From positions 1-7,173 of the forward strand of contig JAAYWX010000284.1 in assembly GCA_012516225.1 (NCBI GenBank): DNA of 7,173 nt. The letters run 5' to 3'. The translations under genes and the position numbers were made by a program. This DNA comes from Clostridiales bacterium. GTDB taxonomy: Bacteria; Bacillota; Clostridia; Oscillospirales; Oscillospiraceae. The notes under the pieces are model-generated. The model saw only the letters and a list, made by a program, of their open reading frames with translations, was not told where the DNA came from and made no database searches. Every line of letters begins with the position of its first letter. The first letter of the stretch is position 1. This document shows, piece after piece, positions 1 through 4,966 of this stretch.

Positions 1-476
1 CTGTAGTTGCAGATAAACGTAATTGTATCCTTGCCTTCATCGTATGCGCTTCCCGCTAATGTCCATTTCCCCGCAATTTTTTCAAAAAGCGTATCCGGCA
101 CATTTTCACCAAGAAGTTCGCTCCATGCAGAAGCATTGGTTAATATAACTTTCATGCGGACATACGCAGGATTTGCACCTGTATTCCGGATTGTAGGGTC
201 TTTCGGAAGCTTCGCGCCGGGATATATTCCCTCGTATGAAATCTCTTTCACCTCGATTTTTTTGCCGTTTTCTTCTTTTGTGACCCATTCCGATATTCCG
301 TTTTCATCAGTTATCTTCTCGACATCATGCTCAAACAGCGCTATCGCGACGTTCCCGACCGTAAAAGTGTTCTCTGCTTTGTCGGATCCCGTAAAATAAG
401 CAAGAGTTCCTCCGACAGCCGTTGCCGCAGCCGTCATTAACGCCGCTATGCCGAGCAGCAAACTTTTTCTTTTCAT
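1..476 (-). CDS. SipW-dependent TasA/camelysin-like secreted protein, 3' end cut by window edge
   Basis: This reading frame starts at an ATG whose complement is 474-476 and stays open to the window edge, giving about 158 residues without a stop, so the C-terminus is missing. The N-terminus is a signal peptide: Lys-Arg-Lys, a hydrophobic stretch (about residues 6-21), then Val-Gly-Gly-Thr-Leu-Ala-Tyr-Phe (21-28). That is the motif typical of SipW-processed TasA/CalY proteins. It is followed by Asn-Thr-Phe-Thr-Val-Gly-Asn (36-42) and Leu-Phe-Glu-His-Asp-Val (47-52), and further on by Tyr-Pro-Gly-Ala-Lys-Leu-Pro-Lys-Asp-Pro, a segment also recognisable in the upstream paralogue at 527-1165. A GGAAAGG ribosome site (484-490) lies 7 nt before the ATG and supports this start. 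By family it would be a secreted, beta-rich surface or matrix protein, possibly fibre-forming; that role is inferred. It is last of three co-directional genes behind sipW, 50 bp after its paralogue's stop. Confidence 0.85.
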   Translation of the reverse strand, partial: MKRKSLLLGIAALMTAAATAVGGTLAYFTGSDKAENTFTVGNVAIALFEHDVEKITDENGISEWVTKEENGKKIEVKEISYEGIYPGAKLPKDPTIRNTGANPAYVRMKVILTNASAWSELLGENVPDTLFEKIAGKWTLAGSAYDEGKDTITFICNY

Positions 477-483
477 TTACCGT

Positions 484-490
484 CCTTTCC
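484..490 (-). promoter_or_regulatory. Ribosome binding site of the second TasA-like gene
   Basis: The minus strand reads GGAAAGG seven bases before the ATG at 476. It decides the start of a gene that is open at the window edge. Confidence 0.6.
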
Positions 491-526
491 AAACAACAAA
501 ACGCTTATTAAAGTTATATGTTGTTT
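491..526 (-). repeat. Inverted repeat in the gap between the two TasA-like genes
   Basis: AAACAACA (491-498) and TGTTGTTT (519-526) form a perfect 8-bp inverted repeat around a 20-nt A+T-rich loop. It fills the gap between the stop of the first TasA-like gene (527) and the ribosome site of the second (484-490). It is too A+T-rich and lacks the U-tract for a convincing terminator. It could be an mRNA stability or processing element that sets the ratio of the two proteins, but that is inference. Confidence 0.4.
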
Positions 527-1165
527 TTAGGGATTAGCCGGGAAAAACAGGTTTATAGCCGCAGTTTTTGCATCATCGTATGTAACTCCTGCTGATGCCT
601 GATATGCATAAGCCTTAACGCTTATCTCGCCCTGCGGCGTATATTTGGTATCAGCTACGGTCAGATCCTTGTTGATTGTTATGCTGGTAAATACCGCCGG
701 AAGGACATTGTCTGCAGTTGAAGTTGACACAACATCTCCGCTCCTATAAGCATACAGCCCGGGATAACTATAAGTATCCACAGCAACCCAGTCCGAGTTT
801 ATCTGCCCGATATCCGCAGCGTCCTTGCCGTTAAGCGTTGCGTCGTCTTTCACATACACGAACACATAGCAAGGGGAACTGTTGGCCTTAACGGTAACAG
901 TCGGATCTTTATGCATAATCGCGCCGGGAATGATCGGATAATTGTTTTCGGTAACCCATTCGCCTTCCTCGAGATTAAGACCGGTATTCTCATCTACTTC
1001 GTGCTCGAAAAGGGTAATGTCAAGCTTGCTGCCCGGCGTGGTGGTTATGAAAGTGTTTTTGAGCTCTGTGTCATTTGCGGTAGATGACAGATAAGCCAGA
1101 GTACCTCCGACGGCTACCGCCGCCACCAACGCGATTGAGATAATGATTGTCAGAACTTTTTTCAT
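527..1165 (-). CDS. SipW-dependent TasA/camelysin-like secreted protein
   Basis: This 212-residue protein is a probable exported structural or matrix protein of the TasA/CalY (camelysin-like) group. Residues 1-3 are Met-Lys-Lys, 4-19 are hydrophobic, and Gly-Gly-Thr-Leu-Ala-Tyr-Leu-Ser (20-27) is the SipW-type cleavage region. It continues with Lys-Asn-Thr-Phe (36-39), Leu-Phe-Glu-His-Glu-Val (52-57) and a Pro-Gly-Ala-Ile-Met-His-Lys-Asp-Pro segment matching the next gene's Pro-Gly-Ala-Lys-Leu-Pro-Lys-Asp-Pro. The mature part is rich in Thr, Val and Tyr, as expected for a beta-sandwich, and has no other membrane segment. The frame could extend to an ATG at 1204, but the ATG at 1165 is preferred: it has an AGGAGGA site 5 nt upstream and gives a clean signal peptide. 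It follows sipW by 25 bp, implying one transcript and coupled export. Being an adhesin or protease instead cannot be excluded; no catalytic motif was seen. Confidence 0.88.
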   Translation of the reverse strand: MKKVLTIIISIALVAAVAVGGTLAYLSSTANDTELKNTFITTTPGSKLDITLFEHEVDENTGLNLEEGEWVTENNYPIIPGAIMHKDPTVTVKANSSPCYVFVYVKDDATLNGKDAADIGQINSDWVAVDTYSYPGLYAYRSGDVVSTSTADNVLPAVFTSITINKDLTVADTKYTPQGEISVKAYAYQASAGVTYDDAKTAAINLFFPANP

Positions 1166-1170
1166 ACTTT

Positions 1171-1177
1171 TCCTCCT
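1171..1177 (-). promoter_or_regulatory. Strong ribosome binding site of the first TasA-like gene
   Basis: AGGAGGA on the minus strand, five bases before the ATG at 1165, is a near-perfect Shine-Dalgarno sequence. It rules in favour of this start over the upstream in-frame ATG at 1204, which falls inside sipW. It suggests high translation of the secreted protein relative to the peptidase. Confidence 0.7.
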
Positions 1178-1190
1178 GATAAATAATAGT

Positions 1191-1751
1191 TTATTCAGAT
1201 GCACTTTCGTGCAAAGTCTGCTCTTTTTTCTTTGGACTGCCTGTTTTTCCCTTCTCTCTGCCGTATTTGTCTAAAACATCCGGCAGTAAAATAAAAATAA
1301 GAAGAACTGCCCCAGCGGCAGCCCCCGCATAAAGTCCCGGGGGTCTTGCAATCCAGTCTGAAAAGTAGCCAAGATAGGGTATGGTAAATACTGCCTTGCC
1401 TACAAGATTCTCAAACAAAACAGGAGTACCGTCCGGAGCCTCGTTTGCATCGCCTTTCGTAATAAAGCAATGCTTTGCCAAATCCGTTTTTTCCACTCTG
1501 TGCGTAACCACCGTCAGGTCTTTGTTAAGCACAAAGGTAATGACATCTCCCACCCGGATTTCCTCGGGACGAACCTTTTTTACATAGATAAGAGCGCCCA
1601 CATGATACTCAGGCTCCATGCTTCCGCTGAGCACCGCATAAGGGGTAAGCCCAATCAGTCTCACTCCCGCCAAAAGCACAGCCATCAGAACAATGCAGGC
1701 TACCAATATCCACGCAATAATGTTCCATGCCTTTTTAACTGCTGCGTTCAT
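1191..1751 (-). CDS. sipW: Signal peptidase I, ER-type (SipW family)
   Basis: This 186-residue membrane-bound signal peptidase removes signal peptides from TasA-type proteins on the outer face of the membrane. An N-terminal membrane helix spans about residues 10-33. Ser-Gly-Ser-Met-Glu-Pro (42-47) carries the expected nucleophile Ser44. Asp-Val-Ile-Thr-Phe (69-73) precedes Val-Thr-His-Arg-Val, where His84 takes the place of the general-base Lys of ordinary bacterial peptidases; this is the hallmark of the ER/SipW type. Thr-Lys-Gly-Asp-Ala-Asn (98-103) supplies the conserved acidic residue Asp101. A second hydrophobic segment (about 139-157) is followed by a Lys-rich cytoplasmic tail. Length and layout fit the SipW family. 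The ATG at 1751 has a GGGGAGGA ribosome site. The next two genes on the strand both encode SipW-type signal peptides, so they are its likely substrates. Confidence 0.93.
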   Translation of the reverse strand: MNAAVKKAWNIIAWILVACIVLMAVLLAGVRLIGLTPYAVLSGSMEPEYHVGALIYVKKVRPEEIRVGDVITFVLNKDLTVVTHRVEKTDLAKHCFITKGDANEAPDGTPVLFENLVGKAVFTIPYLGYFSDWIARPPGLYAGAAAGAVLLIFILLPDVLDKYGREKGKTGSPKKKEQTLHESASE

Positions 1752-1756
1752 TTGTT

Positions 1757-1764
1757 TCCTCCCC
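1757..1764 (-). promoter_or_regulatory. Ribosome binding site of sipW
   Basis: GGGGAGGA on the minus strand, five bases before the ATG at 1751, fixes the sipW start. Confidence 0.6.
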
Positions 1765-1790
1765 GGCAGCTATGCCTCTTGAAAATAAGC

Positions 1791-1796
1791 AGTATA
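1791..1796 (-). promoter_or_regulatory. Possible -10 box for the sipW operon
   Basis: The minus strand reads TATACT about 40 bp before the sipW start, with a poor -35 match (TTTGGC-like) upstream. It would give a leader of about 30 nt. Assignment rests on the -10 hexamer and position only, so an activator may be needed. Confidence 0.35.
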
Positions 1797-1864
1797 GCCT
1801 TTTTAAACTACGCCAAACAGCAATATATCGCCCGCCGGTTATAAGGGAGTTATAATCGCAAATT

Positions 1865-1886
1865 GCGGGGTCTTTCTTTCCCCCGC
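1865..1886. repeat. GC-rich inverted repeat in the divergent region
   Basis: GCGGGG and CCCCGC form a perfect 6-bp inverted repeat around a 10-nt pyrimidine loop, next to the smaller CGCAA-A-TTGCG palindrome. No U-tract follows on either strand, so it is not a terminator. It lies between the two promoters and may be an operator. Confidence 0.4.
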
Positions 1887-1966
1887 TGGATAATTCATAT
1901 AAATTCGTCCCAAAACTTTCCTTTTTACCTTCCTTTATTTCGTCTCCTTTTTCCCGGATAAGCCGG

Positions 1967-1972
1967 TATAAT
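1967..1972 (+). promoter_or_regulatory. Probable -10 box of the BTAD regulator gene
   Basis: A perfect TATAAT lies 31 bp before the TTG start. No good -35 element is visible at 16-18 bp, so the promoter may be weak or activator-dependent. Confidence 0.45.
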
Positions 1973-1990
1973 CGTTTCAGAAACAGCTTT

Positions 1991-1997
1991 AGGGGGT
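1991..1997 (+). promoter_or_regulatory. Ribosome binding site selecting a TTG start
   Basis: AGGGGGT sits six bases before the TTG at 2004. No in-frame ATG or GTG lies between this site and the start of the conserved winged-helix domain, so the TTG is the best start. Confidence 0.6.
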
Positions 1998-2003
1998 ATT
2001 TTC

Positions 2004-3242
2004 TTGTCGGCACCGGTAATTCTGGAAGTAAAAACTTTCGGAGAATTTTCTATTTCCCGCAATAAAGGGACGGAAAAATTCGTTATTTCGGAGCGTGATA
2101 ATTTTTCGAAAAAACTCTGGGGCCTGCTCGAATATCTTGTCCTTTTCCGCCGCCGCGGTGCAACTCGCGAAGAACTTATAGATGCTTTTTGGGGTGAGGA
2201 TTGCGGGGAATCTCCCGAAAACTGCCTCAAAGCCCTGATTTTCAGAGCCCGCCGTACGGTTTCGGCTCTTGGTTTTGCGAAAGAAGGGAGGGAAATTATT
2301 CTCTACAGTAATAACTCTTATCGTTTCAGCGAGGATATTTCCTTTAGGGTAGACTCCGAGCAGTTTGACACCCTTTGCCGCACGGCCGAAACCGAGCGGC
2401 TGCCGCTCCCTCGTCTGAAAAACGCCTTGCACGCACTGGAAATTTACGACGGCGACTTTCTCCCGAGAAGCATGGATTTCCCTTGGGCAGCGAGTCTAAA
2501 TATCTACTATCGGGATAAATTTCTGAAACTATGCACAAGTTCTGTTCAAACATTGTTCCATGAAGGTCGGCACGAGGATGCAATAAGGATATGCCGGAAA
2601 GCTCTGACAATAGCCCCGTACGATGAGACTCTTCACCGTCTTCTGATAGAAGCGTTTATTGCAACCGGCGCTATTTCTGCGGATTCACAGCACTATACAT
2701 ATATAACTAATCTTTTTATCTCCGAACTTGCCATTTCCCCATCAAAAGAGCTGACTGCGCTATATCATAAAATAAATGCCTGCCCCGACAAAAAGGCAGA
2801 CGATCTGCATTCCGTAAGGGATGCGCTTCAGGAGTCCGAATCCGGTGAATCTCCGTTTTTCTGCGGCTATGCCGCCTTTGAAAATATTTACCGCTTTAAG
2901 GCACGCATCACAGGCCGCTCAGGCGAAGCCGTACAGCTTGCCATGCTGAGCCTTCTCCCTCCTTCCGGAAAACAGCTCTCGCCGATCCAGTTGCGCAAGG
3001 GTATGGAGTACCTTTTGCAGGCCATATCCTCTTCGCTGCGGATGGGCGACGTGTTTTGCAGATACAATGCTGTTTCATATCTGATACTGCTGCCTTCCAC
3101 AGACTCTGAAAGCGGCATGCGGGCCGTTGAGCGAATACTTTGCCGCTTTCGAGCGCTTCACCCGCGGGTAAGCTATTCCGTTGGACACACTCTTTTATCC
3201 GTTCTTCCTAAGAAAAAAAGCTCTGCTGTTCCCCGCCATTAA
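2004..3242 (+). CDS. SARP/BTAD-type transcriptional regulator with a C-terminal degenerate GGDEF-like domain
   Basis: This 412-residue cytoplasmic regulator probably controls the divergent sipW/TasA-like operon. Residues about 6-110 resemble an OmpR-type winged helix: Leu-Glu-Val-Lys-Thr-Phe-Gly-Glu-Phe at 7-15, Arg-Glu-Glu-Leu-Ile-Asp-Ala-Phe-Trp at 55-63, and the recognition-helix region near Lys76-Arg84. Residues about 113-257 form a helical BTAD (bacterial transcriptional activator) domain with the typical Tyr-Asp-Gly-Asp-Phe-Leu-Pro (148-154) and a TPR-like Ala-Ile-Arg-Ile-Cys-Arg-Lys-Ala-Leu (193-201). After a linker, residues about 284-402 resemble a GGDEF fold, with Leu-Arg-Met-Gly-Asp-Val-Phe-Cys-Arg-Tyr (345-354) and Leu-Ile-Leu-Leu-Pro (360-364). 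The GGDEF motif itself is Asn-Ala-Val-Ser-Tyr (355-359), so diguanylate cyclase activity is not expected. The domain may instead bind a ligand or dimerise. The gene uses a TTG start with AGGGGGT upstream. Confidence 0.85.
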   Translation: MSAPVILEVKTFGEFSISRNKGTEKFVISERDNFSKKLWGLLEYLVLFRRRGATREELIDAFWGEDCGESPENCLKALIFRARRTVSALGFAKEGREIILYSNNSYRFSEDISFRVDSEQFDTLCRTAETERLPLPRLKNALHALEIYDGDFLPRSMDFPWAASLNIYYRDKFLKLCTSSVQTLFHEGRHEDAIRICRKALTIAPYDETLHRLLIEAFIATGAISADSQHYTYITNLFISELAISPSKELTALYHKINACPDKKADDLHSVRDALQESESGESPFFCGYAAFENIYRFKARITGRSGEAVQLAMLSLLPPSGKQLSPIQLRKGMEYLLQAISSSLRMGDVFCRYNAVSYLILLPSTDSESGMRAVERILCRFRALHPRVSYSVGHTLLSVLPKKKSSAVPRH

Positions 3243-3267
3243 TGTCCCGTCTTTGTTTGAGGTTATA

Positions 3268-3304
3268 AAAACAAAAAACAGCGAATACTGATTTTCGTAT
3301 CCGC
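3268..3304 (-). terminator. Possible minus-strand terminator-like hairpin with no gene to end
   Basis: GCGAATAC (3281-3288) and GTATCCGC (3297-3304) pair with one mismatch around an 8-nt loop. Read on the minus strand, the stem is followed by a T-rich run (complement of 3268-3279). No minus-strand gene is visible upstream of it, so it would act only on antisense transcripts. Confidence 0.25.
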
Positions 3305-3402
3305 CGTTTGGCAATCTATTCAAAAAGATTAAAAACACCGCAGTTAAAAGGGTATACGGTGAAAATTTTTTGCCCAAAAAGAAAAATTTGTTGATATTGA
3401 GG

Positions 3403-3408
3403 TATAAT
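3403..3408 (+). promoter_or_regulatory. Possible -10 box upstream of the flavodoxin gene
   Basis: A perfect TATAAT lies 90 bp before the flavodoxin start, in an A+T-rich stretch. No good -35 hexamer is present at 16-18 bp, so this is tentative. It would serve the flavodoxin-tspO pair. Confidence 0.35.
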
Positions 3409-3497
3409 AAACAGGTACGGTTTGCTTGCCGCAAACTTTTGCTGCGCTGTGGATATATGGAAAAACCTTTTATATGTAAAAAGAAAGGGGATAATCA

Positions 3498-3980
3498 ATG
3501 AAAACACTCGTTGCTTATTTTTCACTTGACGGAGACACTCAGCTTATAGCGGAAACTATAGCCGACAGTCTAAAAGCGGATATCTTGAACCTTGAACCCG
3601 TTAAGCCGTTTCCTTCGGAAGGCTTTGGAAAGTTTTTCGTCGGAGGCATGAGCGTCCTGTTCAACAAAAAACCCCGGTTAAAAAATGAAGATATAGATCT
3701 ACGGCAATATGACAATATAATTATAGGTTCACCAGTATGGGCAGGTTCTTATTCCCCGCCCGTCAACACTTTTATAAGCAAATACAGATTTACGGGAAAG
3801 AATGTCGCCCTGTTTCTATGCAGCGGCGGCGGCGGAGTTGAAAAATGCTTCGAAAAATTCAGAAAAGAGCTTTCGGGAAATAATTTTTTAGGTGAAATTG
3901 ACTTTATAGAACCTCTCAAAACCGATAAGACGGAGGCATGCAAAACCGCCGTTAAGTGGGCTGAAAGCCTTTCGGTATAA
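3498..3980 (+). CDS. Flavodoxin-family protein (Flavodoxin_4-like)
   Basis: This 160-residue cytoplasmic protein has a flavodoxin fold and probably carries FMN for electron transfer or quinone/flavin reduction. Strand 1 (Thr-Leu-Val-Ala-Tyr-Phe-Ser, 3-9) leads into the phosphate loop Ser-Leu-Asp-Gly-Asp-Thr (9-14). The usual form is Ser/Thr-x-Thr/Ser-Gly-Asn-Thr, so two positions deviate. Residues 72-81 (Asp-Asn-Ile-Ile-Ile-Gly-Ser-Pro-Val-Trp) are the classic strand 3 and flavin-stacking loop. Strand 4 (Asn-Val-Ala-Leu-Phe-Leu-Cys-Ser, 102-109) runs into a Gly-rich loop (110-113). The protein is short, with no iron-sulfur or membrane segments, which fits single-domain members of this family. 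The ATG at 3498 has AAAGGGG upstream (3484-3490). The tspO-like gene follows 87 bp later on the same strand and may share the transcript. The substrate cannot be named from sequence. Confidence 0.85.
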   Translation: MKTLVAYFSLDGDTQLIAETIADSLKADILNLEPVKPFPSEGFGKFFVGGMSVLFNKKPRLKNEDIDLRQYDNIIIGSPVWAGSYSPPVNTFISKYRFTGKNVALFLCSGGGGVEKCFEKFRKELSGNNFLGEIDFIEPLKTDKTEACKTAVKWAESLSV

Positions 3981-3983
3981 AAC

Positions 3984-4042
3984 GCTGTCTTCTCCGAATA
4001 AACATTATAGGACAGCTTAATCCCGGCTTATCTTGTCGGGAT
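3984..4042 (+). repeat. Two short inverted repeats between the flavodoxin and tspO-like genes
   Basis: GCTGTC (3984-3989) pairs with GACAGC (4011-4016), and ATCCCG (4020-4025) pairs with CGGGAT (4037-4042). Neither is followed by a U-tract, so read-through into the next gene remains likely. They may be operator or mRNA structure elements. Confidence 0.3.
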
Positions 4043-4067
4043 AAACTTTATCAAGGGAGATGACGGT

Positions 4068-4865
4068 ATGGATATAATCTGTAAAATTAAGGCAGCAAAA
4101 ACGGCGGTGCTTCTTTCTTTTATAGTCATGGCCACCGTTAATATTCTTGCTAACGCGCTTCCTCTGAACGGAATTAAAACAGGAGAAGTATCGTCATATT
4201 ATAAGAATCTTTTTACTCCCGCCAGCTATACCTTTGCGATATGGGGGCTTATTTATATTCTTCTTGCAGCCTTTGTCCTGTATCAGTTTGGGCTGTTCGG
4301 CGGAAGCTCCAGCACTGCAAGCAGAAATCTTATCACAAAAATAGTCGTTCCGTTTGTTATCTCCTCTCTTGCAAATGCCTTTTGGGTATTTTTTTGGCAC
4401 TATGACTTTATCCCTCTTTCCATGCTGATGATGGTTATTATCCTTTTATGTCTTATCTCAATAAACAAAACGATTAAAAAGGCTCATCTTACGGGCCGCG
4501 ACAAAGTGTTTATCAAACTTCCTTTCAGCATATATTTTGCTTGGATAACGGTTGCAACAATTGCAAACGCTGCTGTTTTTCTCGTTTACCTAAACTGGGA
4601 CGGATTCGGGATACCGGAAAGCATATGGACCATGCTTATGCTCTGTCTCTCCGCTTTAATCGGAGCAGCTACAGCCGGCGTTAATCGGGATATTCCTTAT
4701 GGAGCAGTCTTTGTCTGGGCTTACGCCGGCATATTTGCACGTCACATCTCTCCCTCCGGATACGCATGGATATATCCCAGCATTGCAGTCACCGCCGCAG
4801 CCTGTGCCGCTTTTATTGTGTGCGTACTTGTATATATTGCGGCTCCGCAGAAACGTATAAGCTAA
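4068..4865 (+). CDS. tspO: TspO/MBR-family tryptophan-rich membrane protein (long form)
   Basis: This 265-residue integral membrane protein is related to TspO/MBR (peripheral benzodiazepine receptor) proteins, which bind porphyrins and are linked to stress and tetrapyrrole signalling. Diagnostic segments are Phe-Thr-Pro-Ala-Ser-Tyr-Thr-Phe-Ala-Ile-Trp-Gly (49-60) and Ser-Ser-Leu-Ala-Asn-Ala-Phe-Trp-Val-Phe-Phe-Trp (99-110). Leu-Pro-Phe-Ser-Ile-Tyr-Phe-Ala-Trp-Ile-Thr-Val-Ala-Thr (151-164) and Ala-Asn-Ala (166-168) are also typical. Hydrophobic helices lie near 13-33, 53-73, 92-111, 117-135, 151-174, 187-204, 211-226 and 236-258. Classical TspO has about 160 residues and five helices, so this is the longer form known from Gram-positive genomes. 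The ATG at 4068 has AAGGGAG (4053-4059) upstream. It follows a flavodoxin gene, so a redox link is possible but unproven. The ligand cannot be predicted. Confidence 0.82.
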   Translation: MDIICKIKAAKTAVLLSFIVMATVNILANALPLNGIKTGEVSSYYKNLFTPASYTFAIWGLIYILLAAFVLYQFGLFGGSSSTASRNLITKIVVPFVISSLANAFWVFFWHYDFIPLSMLMMVIILLCLISINKTIKKAHLTGRDKVFIKLPFSIYFAWITVATIANAAVFLVYLNWDGFGIPESIWTMLMLCLSALIGAATAGVNRDIPYGAVFVWAYAGIFARHISPSGYAWIYPSIAVTAAACAAFIVCVLVYIAAPQKRIS

Positions 4866-4916
4866 CGGTATCTGGCGCAGCTTTTACCTCTTAAAAACAG
4901 TTTTTAAATCAAAAAT

Positions 4917-4955
4917 AAAAAGGCGGTTCGTGGAGTTTCCCATGACCGCCTTTTT
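4917..4955. terminator. Bidirectional rho-independent terminator between tspO and amt
   Basis: AAAAAGGCGGT (4917-4927) and ACCGCCTTTTT (4945-4955) are perfectly complementary around a 17-nt loop. They give a GC stem followed by five or more U residues when read in either direction. It lies between convergent genes and can end both transcripts: 52 bp after the tspO stop and 12 bp past the amt stop. Confidence 0.85.
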
Positions 4956-4966
4956 GTGGCTAAATT

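Larger units (their letters stand above)
1752..2003. promoter_or_regulatory. Divergent control region between sipW and the BTAD regulator
   Basis: These 252 bp separate the two divergent transcription units and show no convincing gene. A minus-strand frame across 1735-2013 has no family resemblance and overlaps the sipW start. The region holds GCGGGG (1865-1870) facing CCCCGC (1881-1886) across a 10-nt pyrimidine loop. It also has the palindrome CGCAA-A-TTGCG (1857-1867), and GCCGG followed by TATAA-type sequence at both 1834-1844 and 1962-1972. TATAATCG occurs at 1851-1858 and 1967-1974. Such repeats are plausible binding sites for the adjacent regulator; this is inference. Confidence 0.5.
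3243..3497. other. Intergenic region between the regulator and flavodoxin genes
   Basis: No gene is seen in these 255 bp. Nothing on the plus strand looks like a good terminator for the regulator gene. The region holds an imperfect hairpin at 3281-3304 and a TATAAT box at 3403. A short hairpin, GTTTGC (3420-3425) with GCAAAC (3431-3436) followed by TTTT, could act as a weak attenuator ahead of the flavodoxin gene. Confidence 0.4.

Noticed and set aside
7..399. Plus-strand open frame of 130 codons
   Set aside because: It lies opposite the well-supported TasA-like gene on the minus strand, has no ribosome site and no family resemblance.
1166..1204. Longer start (ATG at 1204) for the first TasA-like protein
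   Set aside because: It would place extra charged residues before the signal peptide and overlap sipW, whereas ATG 1165 has an ideal AGGAGGA site.
1735..2013. Minus-strand frame of 92 codons across the divergent region
   Set aside because: It overlaps the sipW start and the regulator start, has no good ribosome site and is basic, low-complexity sequence; best explained as intergenic control DNA.
4891..4907. TTAAAAA/TTTTTAA palindrome as a second terminator after tspO
   Set aside because: The stem is almost only A-T and weak; the GC stem at 4917-4955 explains termination better.
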